From Achromobacter ruhlandii (lineage in GTDB: Bacteria; Pseudomonadota; Gammaproteobacteria; Burkholderiales; Burkholderiaceae_B), in the NCBI RefSeq assembly GCF_902859695.1, contig NZ_CADIJL010000007.1:1-64000 (forward strand): a stretch of 64,000 nt of DNA. Direction: 5' to 3'. The translations under genes were made by a program, and so were the position numbers. A model generated the notes under the pieces. It ran no database searches. It was not told the DNA's origin and was given only the letters and a program-made list of their open reading frames with translations. Below, piece by piece: positions 43,684 through 51,952 of the stretch (position 1 is the first letter of the stretch; each line of letters begins with the position of its first letter).

Positions 43684-45733
43684 GGTCCGCGCGCGGCTTG
43701 ACCGGCCAGAACAGCGTGGCCGGCCGTTGCCAGATGCGGCGGCGCACGCCCAGCGCCAGCGCCTTGCGGTCGCCGCGGCGCAGATTGCGCGAACGCAGCG
43801 CCACGTTGAAGGCCAGCGCGAAGCTCACGCCCACGTTGAGGATGCCGGTCAGGGCGGTGCCCGCCACGGCCATCCAGAACGCATGCGTATGCACCACCTC
43901 CCAGCCCAGCGCGCCGATGGCCGAGCCGATCTGGCCGGCGCTCAAGGTGACGTGGCGGACCTCGACGGGCGGGCCGAAGAAACTGACGATGGCCGGTCCC
44001 AGGCCCAGCATCAGGCCCAGCGAGACGTTGCCGGCGATGCCGGAGATATTGCGCTGCCAGAAGCCGGCCCAGCGCGCCGCGCCGCGCGCGCCCACCAGGT
44101 GGCGCAGGCGCCGGTCGTAGGCCATGACGTCGTGCACGCGGTGCAGCGCGAACCAGTTGTCGGCCCAGCCCGCGATCAGGCTCGACAGCCACAGCAGCAC
44201 GCCGGTGGCGGCGGCGTAGATCGGCGTCGGCCCCCAGGCGGAAAACGAATCCAGCGTCGCCTGCGCCTTCTGCGCGTCGATCAGGGGCCGCTGCAGCCAG
44301 TGCTGCGCCACCCATTGCACCGCCCAGGCCAGGGGGAACACCACCGCCAGGTTGCCCAGGATGGCCGCCGCGTTCGAGCGGATCATGGACAGCGTATCGT
44401 CCAGGAAGGCTTCGCGGCCCTCAGGGGTATTGGCCTCGTCCAGCCGGTGTGCCAGGGCCGGGCCGGTCATCGCCGGCTGCTTGGTGGCCAGGGTGAAGTG
44501 GGCGAAGTGGATCGCCAGGAAACCGCCGGCGTAGTTCAGCGAGGCCAGCAGCCCTTCGATGAACTTGTCCAGATGCAGCGAGACGATGAAGAATTTCAGG
44601 TAGACGGTCAGCACCATCACCAGTCCGCCGCCGGCCGATGCCTTGAGCATCGAGAGGTACTCGGCCGGATCGCGCGCGATGTAGTGTTCACCGGTCTCGG
44701 CGGTGCGTTCCATCACGCGCCGCGCCAGCTGCGCGAACGACGAGGCCGCCAGGTGACGGATGCTGCTGCGCGCCTGGGTCGAGCGGATCAGCTCGGCAAT
44801 CAGGTGCACGTATTTGTGGCGCTGGGTCGGGTCCACCCACACGCCCAGCAGCAGTTCGATGCGCGCCAGCCGCAGCTTCATGCGCTCGATCTGGAAAACC
44901 ACTTCGACCGACACGCCGTTCTGTTCCAGTTCGGCGTAGACGTGCTGCGAGGCGGCGCGGCAACTGTCGAGCAGCGCGCGGAACACGTTCAGGCGGCGCG
45001 CGAAGATCTCGCGCGGCGTGTCGGGCGGGCTGTCGCAGAGCTCGGCGGCGGCCGCCGCCAGCGCGAAGAACGGGCTTTCGCGCACCCGGCCCGGCAGGCG
45101 CGAGCGGATGTCCTGGCTCAGGCCGGTGGCCCGCACCTGGCTGGCCAACACCTGGATGCTGCTGGTGAGCGCCTCCACCAGATGCCGCGGCGGCGGTTCC
45201 GGGGCGTCCGGGTCGGCGCGCTCAATGCTGTCGCCGTGGCGCAGCAGGCGCCGCATGCGGGCGCGGGTGTCGTCGTCCAGGGCCTCGATCCAGCTGGCGT
45301 CGTGGTCGTTGCGGAAAATCAGCGAGAACAGCCCGAACATGTCGCTGCGGTTCGGCGGCGGCGGCAGCAGCCGCGCCTGGGCCCGCTCCCAGAACTCGCC
45401 CCAGAAGCCGGGGTGCGATGCCACGCCCGTATCGCATAGCAGCGACGTGGGATCGTTGTCGCGGACCAGCGAGCGCAGGGTGGCGGCCACCGGCGCCGCC
45501 AGCGCCGGATTGTTTTCCAGCACCTGCAGCACGTAGCGCAGCCGCGCATGTTGCGGATGGCGGCCGTCTTCGGCGGGGTCGCGCCCGGGGCGGTCGATCC
45601 AGCGGCACAGGTCGACCATCCACAGGTTGCGCTGCGCCAGCGGCGCCTGCGGATCGGCGCCGGCCAGGATCGTATCGAGCTGCGGCCCGCCATGCCGCGA
45701 TGCGCGCCATTTACGCCAGAGGGAAGTCAGCAT
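43673..45733 (-). CDS. Gcr-type 'site-specific recombinase' family (PF10136) membrane protein
   Basis: 686 residues. The N-terminal half is soluble and helical, with repeats of basic residues. From about residue 330 there are six or more hydrophobic segments (for example GGGLVMVLTVYLKFFIVSLHL, GNLAVVFPLAWAVQ, AATGVLLWLSSLIAGW). Family members are annotated as site-specific recombinases after Neisseria Gcr, but I see neither a tyrosine- nor a serine-recombinase catalytic motif, and the topology is that of an inner-membrane protein. The annotation name should be treated as unproven. It converges on the pilus operon with an 11-bp overlap and is followed upstream by the MFS gene 16 bp away. Confidence 0.75.
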   Translation of the reverse strand: MLTSLWRKWRASRHGGPQLDTILAGADPQAPLAQRNLWMVDLCRWIDRPGRDPAEDGRHPQHARLRYVLQVLENNPALAAPVAATLRSLVRDNDPTSLLCDTGVASHPGFWGEFWERAQARLLPPPPNRSDMFGLFSLIFRNDHDASWIEALDDDTRARMRRLLRHGDSIERADPDAPEPPPRHLVEALTSSIQVLASQVRATGLSQDIRSRLPGRVRESPFFALAAAAAELCDSPPDTPREIFARRLNVFRALLDSCRAASQHVYAELEQNGVSVEVVFQIERMKLRLARIELLLGVWVDPTQRHKYVHLIAELIRSTQARSSIRHLAASSFAQLARRVMERTAETGEHYIARDPAEYLSMLKASAGGGLVMVLTVYLKFFIVSLHLDKFIEGLLASLNYAGGFLAIHFAHFTLATKQPAMTGPALAHRLDEANTPEGREAFLDDTLSMIRSNAAAILGNLAVVFPLAWAVQWVAQHWLQRPLIDAQKAQATLDSFSAWGPTPIYAAATGVLLWLSSLIAGWADNWFALHRVHDVMAYDRRLRHLVGARGAARWAGFWQRNISGIAGNVSLGLMLGLGPAIVSFFGPPVEVRHVTLSAGQIGSAIGALGWEVVHTHAFWMAVAGTALTGILNVGVSFALAFNVALRSRNLRRGDRKALALGVRRRIWQRPATLFWPVKPRADLKT

Positions 45734-45749
45734 GATCGCACCTCGCGGG

Positions 45750-47453
45750 TCAGAGCGATTCGGGTTCGCGGCGCAGCGAGAAACCCTGCGCCTCGTTCAT
45801 GGCCAGGTAGCTGACATTGCGCGACACCACCGGCGGCTTGTCGCCGTCATGCAGCGCCAGCAGCCCGTCCAGCACCATTTTGTCGGCCAGGGTCATGCGG
45901 TCGATCATGCGCAGGTACTGCATCCAGCTTTCCACCAGGAACACCTCGCGCCACACGCCCTCGCGTTCCAGGTCGCGGAACAGCTGCCATTGCTGCGCGC
46001 CATTGCGCAGCCGCAGCAGGCGCAGCGGCCGCGCCGCGTCGATCAGGGCGGACAGTTTTTCCCTGGGGATCAGGTATTCCACCGCCACCAGCACCGCGCC
46101 GTGCTGGGTGTTGAAGCCGGCCGCCGACAACGCCGGCTCGGTGGTGTCGGCGCGCGCCAGCGATTGCGTGTTGACCTGTTCTGGCAGGCGCGAGCGGTAC
46201 AGCAGCGCGACGGTGATGGCCAGCATCACGCCGGCGGCCGACAACGCCCCGGATACGCCCATGGTGCCCGCGAAGTGGCCCCACATGAACGAGCCGGCCG
46301 CCAGGCCGCCGAAGATCGCCGTCTGGTACAGCGCCAGCGAACGCGCCTTGACCCAGTCGGGTACCAGCATCTGCACCGTGGTGTTGTAGGTGGCCAGCAC
46401 GCCGATCCAGCAGGCGCCGGACAACAGCAGGGCCGGAAACGCCAGCCACAGCGTGCTGGTCAGCCCCAGACCCAGCAGGCAGGCGGCCAGCAGCCCCGCC
46501 GCCACGCTCACCAGGCCGCTGGCGCCCCAGGCCGCCTGCAGCCGCCGCACCACCGCGCTGCCCAGGATGGCGCCCACGCCCAGCGCGCCCAGCATGTAGC
46601 CATACAGCAGCGCGTCGCCCTGTTCATGGGCGTAGGCCAGCAGCGGCAGCAGCGCCCATAGCGCGCTGGCCGACAGGCCGAAGGCGAAGGCGCGCAGCAT
46701 CACCACCCGCGTCACCGTGGAATGCTGGGTATAGCGCAGGGCCGCCACCACGCCTTCGAACAGCCGTTCCGGCGGCAGCCGCCGCGCCGGCACGTCGCGG
46801 CGCCAGCGCCAGATGGCCCAGATCAGGCTGCCGTAGCAGACGCAGTTCAGCAGGAACACGGTGGGCGCGCCGGCGGCGCCCAGCAGCAGGCCGCCGATGG
46901 CCGGCCCGACCGCGCGCGCCACGTTGTAGTTGACGCTGTTGAGCAGCACCGCGCTGCCGATATGCTCGCGCGGCACCTGTTCGCCCACCGCGGCCTGCCA
47001 GGCGGGCGTGACGATGGCGCTGCCGATGGCGATGCAGAACACCGAGATGATCAGCGTGATGGGATGCAGCAGGCCGATATAGGCCAGGATCGTGATGAAG
47101 ATGCCGCCGGCCAGCTCCAGCAGCATGCCGACCAGCATGACCTTGCGGCGGTCGTAGTTGTCCGCCAGCACGCCGGTCAGGATCGACAGCGCCACCAGCG
47201 GAAAGGCCGCGGCCACCTGGATCATGGCGACCATCAGCGGGCTGCTCTGCTCGGTGGTGATGACCCAGGCCGCCGCCACCGACTGCGCCCAGGTGCCGAG
47301 ATTGGCGAACAGGTTGGCGATCCAGATGATGCGGAACGCGGGGAAGGCGAAGGGCGATAGCGTGCTGACCCGCAGCACGGGCTGGGGCGGCGCGGCGGGG
47401 GTGCCCGGCGAGGTGGGGGGAAGATCGTTGTTGGCCGAGACGGGCTGGAGCAT
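45750..47453 (-). CDS. EntS-like MFS transporter with a C-terminal soluble domain
   Basis: 567 residues from the ATG at 47453 with AGAGG upstream; a GTG at 47471 is an alternative. Twelve helices span about 30-430, opening FPAFRIIWIANLFANLGTWAQSVAAAWVIT, the signature of the MFS_3/EntS branch. Motif A is LADNYDRRKVM. After the last helix about 130 residues form a soluble domain (VLVAVEYLIPREKLSALIDAA onward), seen in part of this family and resembling a ferredoxin-like alpha/beta barrel. It may export a siderophore or another small molecule; the substrate is unknown. It lies just upstream of the PF10136 gene. Confidence 0.85.
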   Translation of the reverse strand: MLQPVSANNDLPPTSPGTPAAPPQPVLRVSTLSPFAFPAFRIIWIANLFANLGTWAQSVAAAWVITTEQSSPLMVAMIQVAAAFPLVALSILTGVLADNYDRRKVMLVGMLLELAGGIFITILAYIGLLHPITLIISVFCIAIGSAIVTPAWQAAVGEQVPREHIGSAVLLNSVNYNVARAVGPAIGGLLLGAAGAPTVFLLNCVCYGSLIWAIWRWRRDVPARRLPPERLFEGVVAALRYTQHSTVTRVVMLRAFAFGLSASALWALLPLLAYAHEQGDALLYGYMLGALGVGAILGSAVVRRLQAAWGASGLVSVAAGLLAACLLGLGLTSTLWLAFPALLLSGACWIGVLATYNTTVQMLVPDWVKARSLALYQTAIFGGLAAGSFMWGHFAGTMGVSGALSAAGVMLAITVALLYRSRLPEQVNTQSLARADTTEPALSAAGFNTQHGAVLVAVEYLIPREKLSALIDAARPLRLLRLRNGAQQWQLFRDLEREGVWREVFLVESWMQYLRMIDRMTLADKMVLDGLLALHDGDKPPVVSRNVSYLAMNEAQGFSLRREPESL

Positions 47454-47549
47454 GGAGGCCTCTGTGATCACCCGGACAGGACGGGCGGGGGCCGTCCAAT
47501 GGTACGCCTATTGCGCGGCGTCCGGATGAAGGCGAGGCGATGCGGCGAC

Positions 47550-47575
47550 GCCGCGCGCCCGATGGGGCGCGCGGC
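47550..47575 (-). terminator. Hairpin after sorB
   Basis: GCCGCGCGCCC and GGGCGCGCGGC form perfect 11-bp arms around GATG, 5 bp past the sorB stop. No U-run follows on the minus strand, so it may need Rho or act as a transcript-end stabiliser. Confidence 0.5.
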
Positions 47576-47580
47576 TGGGG

Positions 47581-47907
47581 TCAGGGCTTGGCGCGCGGCG
47601 CGGGCGGCGGATAGGCCTGGTTCAGGTACTCGACGATCAGCGGCACCTGCTCGGCCGGGATCGGCGCGCCGTAGGTGCCGATCATCTTCTTGACCTCGGC
47701 GTCCCAGAAGCCCGGCGGCATGGGCGGCTGCGACGAAATGTAGTCGACCGAGTGGCACATCAGGCACAGCGTGGCGCCCTGGGCGCCTGGACTGGCGCCG
47801 GGGCGCAGGGTGGCGGTTTCCGGTGGCAACTGGATGTCCAGGGCCAGCGCGGGGACGCAGGCGCCAGCGGCGGCCAGGGCCAGGGCGAGGCGGGCGAGTC
47901 GGATCAT
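47581..47907 (-). CDS. sorB: Monohaem c-type cytochrome, sulfite dehydrogenase subunit (SorB-like)
   Basis: 108 residues from the ATG at 47907 with GGAGA upstream. A signal peptide (about 1-23, ending ALALD) precedes a single haem site CLMCH (C48, C51, H52). A methionine in the PPMPPGFW segment is a likely axial ligand. It follows the molybdoenzyme gene by 10 bp. In Starkeya, SorA and SorB form a periplasmic complex passing electrons from sulfite to cytochrome c. The match here rests on gene order, size and haem motif. Confidence 0.85.
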   Translation of the reverse strand: MIRLARLALALAAAGACVPALALDIQLPPETATLRPGASPGAQGATLCLMCHSVDYISSQPPMPPGFWDAEVKKMIGTYGAPIPAEQVPLIVEYLNQAYPPPAPRAKP

Positions 47908-47917
47908 GGCGGTCTCC

Positions 47918-49153
47918 TCAGGCGGCGTCGACGCGCACGGTTTCGACCACGTTGCGCATGTAGCCAGCCGGGTTCCACAGCGGTTCCAGGGGCTGGGTGT
48001 CGCCGGCCATGTTGGTGGCGCGCGCCTGCAGCTGATACGCGCCGGCCTGCGCCGGGGTGAACTCGGCGTGCCATTCACGGAACGAATAGCGGCCCAGGTC
48101 GCGGCCCAGCGTGGCGGCGCGCCAGGTCTTGCCGCCGTCGGCCGAGAACTGCACGTCGCGGATGCCGCGGCCGCCGTCGAAGGCGATGCCCCGCACCCGC
48201 ACCCGCGCGCCCTTGGCGACGCGGGCGCCGTCGGCCAGGCTGGTGATGAAGCTGCGCACGTTGTAGCGGCCGATAGGACGCGTCTTTTCCGGCGCCTTGC
48301 CTGCCGGCGTACAGGCGCAGTCGTTGTCGGGGATGCGGTAGGCCTTCTGCATCCAGAAGCCGTCGAATTCCTTGTCCAGCACCTTGATGTCGGCCAGGTG
48401 CTTGACCCAATAGGTGCCGTAATAGCCCGGCACCACCAGGCGCACCGGGTAGCCGTTGAGCAGGGGCAGGTCGGCGCCGTTCATGGCGTACGCCAGCATG
48501 ACCTCGCCGTCGAGCGCGTGGGCCGCGTCCAGCGCCTTGACGAATTCGGGCGTGCCTTGCAGCACCGGCCGGTCCAGGCCCTCGAACGTCACCTGGCGCG
48601 CGCCGGCCTGGATGCCGGCCTTTTCCAGCACGCGCTTGAGCGGAATGCCGAGCCAGCGGGCGTTGCCCATGGCGCCGTTGCCCAGCTGGCCGCCGCCCAC
48701 GCGCGGTTCGAAGAAGCCGCGGCTGTTGCCGGAACACTGGGTCACCGCCACCAATTCGACCGGCGCGCCGAATTGCTGTTTCAGGTCGGTCAGCGACAAT
48801 TCCAGCGGCTTGCCCACCCGTCCGCCCACGCGCAACCGGTAGGCGGCGGGGTCGATGGCGGTGGGGATGTTGCCCAGGTGATAACGCACGAAAAAGGCGT
48901 CGTTGGGCGTGATCAGGTCTTCGTTGAAGACCGCGAACGGGGTTTCCAGTTGCGGCGGCCGCGAGGTCTGGCGGATCAGGGGGCGTTTCTGCGGATAGGC
49001 GACCAGGTCGCGCTCGCCATTGGCGAAAGGCAGGGTGACGGTGGCCGGGGCGGCCAGGCTGGTCAGGGCATGGCCGGCCAGCGTGCCGGTCGCGCCCAGC
49101 GTACAGGCCTGGCGCAGGAAGCGTCGGCGCCCATCCGGATCGAATGCGCTCAT
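47918..49153 (-). CDS. sorA: Periplasmic sulfite dehydrogenase, molybdopterin subunit (SorA-like)
   Basis: 411 residues. The N terminus RRRFLRQACTLGATG is a twin-arginine (Tat) signal, as expected for a cofactor-loaded enzyme. The sulfite-oxidase fold shows NDAFFVRYH, VTQCSGNSR with the molybdenum-ligand cysteine at 140, and a C-terminal dimerisation domain (IRDVQFSADGGKTWRAATL). It would oxidise sulfite to sulfate in the periplasm and pass electrons to SorB. A related family, YedY-like reductases, lacks this cytochrome partner. Sulfite could come from sulfonate or thiosulfate catabolism. Confidence 0.9.
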   Translation of the reverse strand: MSAFDPDGRRRFLRQACTLGATGTLAGHALTSLAAPATVTLPFANGERDLVAYPQKRPLIRQTSRPPQLETPFAVFNEDLITPNDAFFVRYHLGNIPTAIDPAAYRLRVGGRVGKPLELSLTDLKQQFGAPVELVAVTQCSGNSRGFFEPRVGGGQLGNGAMGNARWLGIPLKRVLEKAGIQAGARQVTFEGLDRPVLQGTPEFVKALDAAHALDGEVMLAYAMNGADLPLLNGYPVRLVVPGYYGTYWVKHLADIKVLDKEFDGFWMQKAYRIPDNDCACTPAGKAPEKTRPIGRYNVRSFITSLADGARVAKGARVRVRGIAFDGGRGIRDVQFSADGGKTWRAATLGRDLGRYSFREWHAEFTPAQAGAYQLQARATNMAGDTQPLEPLWNPAGYMRNVVETVRVDAA

Positions 49154-49295
49154 GCTTGTCTCCTCTTGTTTTCTAGTACCCTCGCCTGCGGCGCGGTCGA
49201 ATCAGGCTACGCCCGCCGGCCTGACAAATGCGTTAACAGTTGCATCGGCCGTTCCAATAACCGTGTTTTCCGCGCCTGGTGCGCACGACCCCTTC

Positions 49296-49727
49296 ATGAA
49301 ACTGACTTTCAACCGATCGGCCTTCGCCGCGCTGCTGGCCGTGACCGCCGTGGAAGCGCTGATCGCCACCCTGGGCAAGCCCTATCCGCTGCTGCGCGGC
49401 TTCGTGGGCGACGTGGTGGCGGTGGGCTGGGCCTATCTGGTGTATCGCAGCTTCATCCGCGCCGGCGTGCTGCCGCTGGCGCTGGCGGCGTTGTTGACCG
49501 GCTACGCGGTCGAACTGGGCCAGTACCTGGCGCGCCACTACGGCTGGCGCCTGGAGCAGCCGGTGCTGCGCGTGATCCTGGGCAGCGTGCCAGACTGGTG
49601 GGACATGCTGGCCTACACGCTGGGGTTCCTGCTGGTGCTGCTGCTGGCCGGCGCGCGCCGGATGCGCGGTCCGGATCGCACGCGCGGCAGCGGCGCTCGG
49701 GCCGCCGGGGGCGCGGCCAAGCCTTGA
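49296..49727 (+). CDS. DUF2809 small membrane protein
   Basis: 143 residues from the ATG at 49296. Four hydrophobic helices can be drawn (about 7-27, 35-53, 58-75, 100-122). VELGQYLARHYGWRLEQP and GSVPDWWDMLAYTLGF fit the DUF2809 pattern. It is divergent from sorA across 142 bp. No function is known for the family, and nothing here links it firmly to sulfite oxidation. Confidence 0.7.
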   Translation: MKLTFNRSAFAALLAVTAVEALIATLGKPYPLLRGFVGDVVAVGWAYLVYRSFIRAGVLPLALAALLTGYAVELGQYLARHYGWRLEQPVLRVILGSVPDWWDMLAYTLGFLLVLLLAGARRMRGPDRTRGSGARAAGGAAKP

Positions 49728-49963
49728 GCGAGGAATATGGCCGGGGGCGTGCCGGGTCGGGGGCGGGGTCGGATTGTGTGGCGCCTGGCTTGCGGCAACC
49801 TTCAACAAGCGGCCAGGCCACGGCCACGCGGCCAGGCACGGGCCAGGGCAGGGACGTCTGACATCGCGCGGCCTCCTGGCAACCACTGCGAGCGGTCCCG
49901 AGGCCGGCGGCGCGCCCAGGCGGGCGTGGCCGGGGGAGCGCCCGGACGCGACGCCGGGCGGGC

Positions 49964-50173
49964 TTAGCCGGCCTGGCCGACCGCTGCGCTCTCGCCGCGC
50001 TGCGGGGCGGCTTTTGCCTGCGGGCGCAACCGTGCGTTGCGGAAGGGGGCTAGACATTCGGCCCAGGACGACGGGAACAGGGGCGTGGCATGGCGAACGG
50101 CATCGCGGGCGGCGTAATGCGCTAGCAGCTGCTGGCCGATCGGGGCGTCTCCCAGGGGGTGGCGGGTCTTCAT
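49964..50173 (-). CDS. Small hypothetical protein
   Basis: 69 residues from the ATG at 50173 (begins MKTRHPLGDAPIGQQLL), with no recognised domain. Its third codon positions are almost all G or C, as in neighbouring genes, which supports real coding. A longer in-frame start exists at 50209, next to CATTGTACC (50204-50212), which resembles the TACAATG core of the nearby shared sites. It is divergent from the diiron oxygenase operon. The gap before it (49728-49963) holds no gene that I can support. Confidence 0.4.
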   Translation of the reverse strand: MKTRHPLGDAPIGQQLLAHYAARDAVRHATPLFPSSWAECLAPFRNARLRPQAKAAPQRGESAAVGQAG

Positions 50174-50310
50174 GGTATTTCCGGATTGCATTGAAAGTGT
50201 ATTCATTGTACCAGGGTAAACCCTGACGTCCAACCCGCGCAGGTTGCGCCAAGTCATTGAAATGATGGGGACCGTCCCCCTTGGTGTGCGCGGCAACGGG
50301 AATACCCTAG

Positions 50311-50342
50311 TCGAACAAAACGGTAGACGGTATACAATGTTC
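50311..50342 (+). promoter_or_regulatory. Shared promoter/operator site a, before the diiron oxygenase operon
   Basis: TCGAAC (50311-50316) is followed after 13 bp by GTATACAATGTTC (50330-50342). TACAAT (50333-50338) makes a plausible -10, and GTATAC with its flanks fits FadR-type GntR operators. The same two blocks at the same spacing occur at 55629-55660. CGGTAGAC (50321-50328) between them recurs as CGGTAGTC at site d. Confidence 0.65.
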
Positions 50343-50395
50343 TGCATCGGTCGAGGTTTTCGGCCGGCCCCTCCCCCATAGACCTGGAGCGCGTC

Positions 50396-51127
50396 ATGGC
50401 AGAACTGATGAACCGAGATGAATTCCGCACCGCGTTGGAAAACGCGATCAAGGGCAAGAGCGCCAACGCCTCGCCCTTTTCCATTGCCTGGGCCGAAGGC
50501 AAGCTCAGCCGTGAGCACCTGTCGCGCTGGGCCGAAAACCACTACCACTACGTCGGCCCGTTCGCCGACTACCTGGGCTATCTGTACGCCCGCACGCCCG
50601 ACACCTATACCGAGGCCAAGGACTTCCTGCTGGCCAACATGTACGAAGAGGAAATCGGCGGCGACCGCCATACCGACCTGCTGATCCGCTTTGCCGAGGC
50701 CTGCGGCACCACCCGCGAGCGGGTCACCAACCCCGACAACATGTCGCCCACCACCCGGGCGCTGCAAAGCTGGTGCTACGCCGTGGCCATGCGCGAAGAC
50801 CCCATCGTGGCCGTGGCCGGCCTGGTGGTGGGCCTGGAATCGCAGGTGCCGTCGATCTACCGCAAGCAGACCCCGACGCTGCGCGAGAAGTACGGCTTCA
50901 CCGACGAAGAGGTCGAATTCTTCGACCTGCACATCGTGTCCGACGAAATCCATGGCGAACGCGGTTACCAGATCGTGCTGGAGCATGCCAACACGGTCGA
51001 GCTGCAGCAGCGCTGCCTGAAGATCTGCGAGATCGGCGCGCAGATGCGGCTGCTGTATACCACCGCGCTCTACACCGACTACGTGCAGCAGGAAATCGCG
51101 CTGCCGGAGCTGGGCCTGGCGGCCTGA
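50396..51127 (+). CDS. Haem-oxygenase-like diiron oxygenase (HDO, CADD-like), substrate unknown
   Basis: 243 residues, all-helical TenA/PqqC fold. Candidate diiron ligands are E85, H92 (EEIGGDRH), E148 (GLESQVP), H179, D183 and H186 (HIVSDEIH). Their spacing (7, 56, 31, 4, 3) nearly equals that of Chlamydia CADD (E81, H88, E142, H174, D178, H181). CADD makes p-aminobenzoate by sacrificing its own Tyr27. Here no tyrosine occurs before residue 50, and the aligned position is Ser29 (PFSIAW, against my recollection of CADD), so self-sacrifice is unlikely and an external substrate is expected. Such proteins are often misnamed TenA regulators. GGAG precedes the ATG at 50396. Two ferredoxins in the same operon could feed electrons to the diiron centre. 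The reaction is unknown. Confidence 0.8.
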   Translation: MAELMNRDEFRTALENAIKGKSANASPFSIAWAEGKLSREHLSRWAENHYHYVGPFADYLGYLYARTPDTYTEAKDFLLANMYEEEIGGDRHTDLLIRFAEACGTTRERVTNPDNMSPTTRALQSWCYAVAMREDPIVAVAGLVVGLESQVPSIYRKQTPTLREKYGFTDEEVEFFDLHIVSDEIHGERGYQIVLEHANTVELQQRCLKICEIGAQMRLLYTTALYTDYVQQEIALPELGLAA

Positions 51128-51198
51128 CACCCGCCGCCGGCGGCGTCGCGCGCGCACGTCGCGCGGGCGGCCGCGGCGGCCCATCGGATGACCGATAC

Positions 51199-51537
51199 AT
51201 GCCTACCGTCACATTCCACAAAGGCGGCCAGACCTACACCGGCGAGGTGCCGGACAACGCCAATCTGGTGGTGCGCGCCGGCATCCGGCAGTTTCCGTTC
51301 CCGCACCTGCGCTACGAGTGCGGCATGGGCAAGTGCGCCAAGTGCGCCTGCCGCGTGCTGGCGGGGGCCGAGCACCTGCCGCCGGTGAACTGGAAGGAAA
51401 AGAAACAGCTGGGCGAGCGCATCGAGTCCGGCTACCGGCTGGCCTGCCAGCTATGGCTGGGCCACGACATCGAGCTGGCGCAGGACGCCGAGGTGGCGCC
51501 AGCGCGCGAGCCCGCGGCAGCGGTCGGGCAACCCTAG
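51199..51537 (+). CDS. [2Fe-2S] ferredoxin 1
   Basis: 112 residues, plant/adrenodoxin-type fold. Cluster ligands are C41, C46, C49 (CGMGKCAKC) and C83 (RLACQ), with an extra cysteine at 51. The N terminus VTFHKGGQTYTGEVPDNANLVV is the usual beta-grasp start. It follows the diiron oxygenase gene after a 71-bp GC-rich gap containing hairpins, which could tune the ratio of the two proteins. The likely role is one-electron delivery to the oxygenase. Confidence 0.9.
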   Translation: MPTVTFHKGGQTYTGEVPDNANLVVRAGIRQFPFPHLRYECGMGKCAKCACRVLAGAEHLPPVNWKEKKQLGERIESGYRLACQLWLGHDIELAQDAEVAPAREPAAAVGQP

Positions 51538-51606
51538 CGCCCGCGCCGCGTGTCACGGGGCGTCACCGCGCCCCGGCCCCCAAACCCCGATGCAAAGGAA
51601 CCGCGC

Positions 51607-51945
51607 ATGACCCGCGACGCGAATGACGCCGTGTTCGTGATCCTGACCTCCAAGCCTGGTGTGTACCGCACCGAGGTGGACGCGCAGGCCGAGATCGTCG
51701 AAACCTACGACTACGCCTGCGACGGCAGGACGCGCGCCGTGTTCAGCATCGCCCGCCTGCGGGGGCCGGCGCGATTGCTCGTCACCGAGGAAACCCCGCC
51801 CTACATCGTCAACCGCGTGCCGTCCAAGTTCCTGGAATCGTTCGTCTCGCTCGAGGCCGCGCGCCGCGAGCTGGCGCACCTGAGCCGTTTCGGCAGCATG
51901 CAAACCACCTTGACGCGGCGTCCCGGCCCCGTCGCGGAGCATTGA
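51607..51945 (+). CDS. Uncharacterised small protein between two ferredoxin genes
   Basis: 112 residues from the ATG at 51607 with AAAGGAA upstream. I recognise no family. It has mixed alpha/beta character (AVFVILTSKPGVYRTEV, TRAVFSIARLRGPARLLVTEE), a segment PPYIVNRVPSKFLESF and a C-terminal helix AARRELAHLSRFG. It has one cysteine (YACDG) and no signal peptide or membrane helix. Ending 7 bp before the second ferredoxin, it is plainly part of this operon. It could be a small effector/coupling protein of the oxygenase, comparable in size to regulatory components of multicomponent monooxygenases; that is a guess. Confidence 0.75.
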   Translation: MTRDANDAVFVILTSKPGVYRTEVDAQAEIVETYDYACDGRTRAVFSIARLRGPARLLVTEETPPYIVNRVPSKFLESFVSLEAARRELAHLSRFGSMQTTLTRRPGPVAEH

Positions 51946-51952
51946 GCAGCAT

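Noticed and set aside
43673..45733. Treating the PF10136 protein as evidence for a phase-variable DNA inversion at the pilus locus
   Set aside because: I see no inverted repeats flanking the pilus leader and no recombinase catalytic motif in the protein.
50254..50279. Small dyads TCATT-GA-AATGA and GGGGAC-C-GTCCCC before the oxygenase promoter
   Set aside because: The loops are too short for a hairpin terminator and neither matches the regulon motif; with one copy each I cannot support a function.
50396..51127. Calling this gene a TenA-family transcriptional regulator, thiaminase or PqqC
   Set aside because: The diiron ligand set matches HDO/CADD enzymes, there is no thiamine or PQQ gene nearby, and there is no DNA-binding domain.
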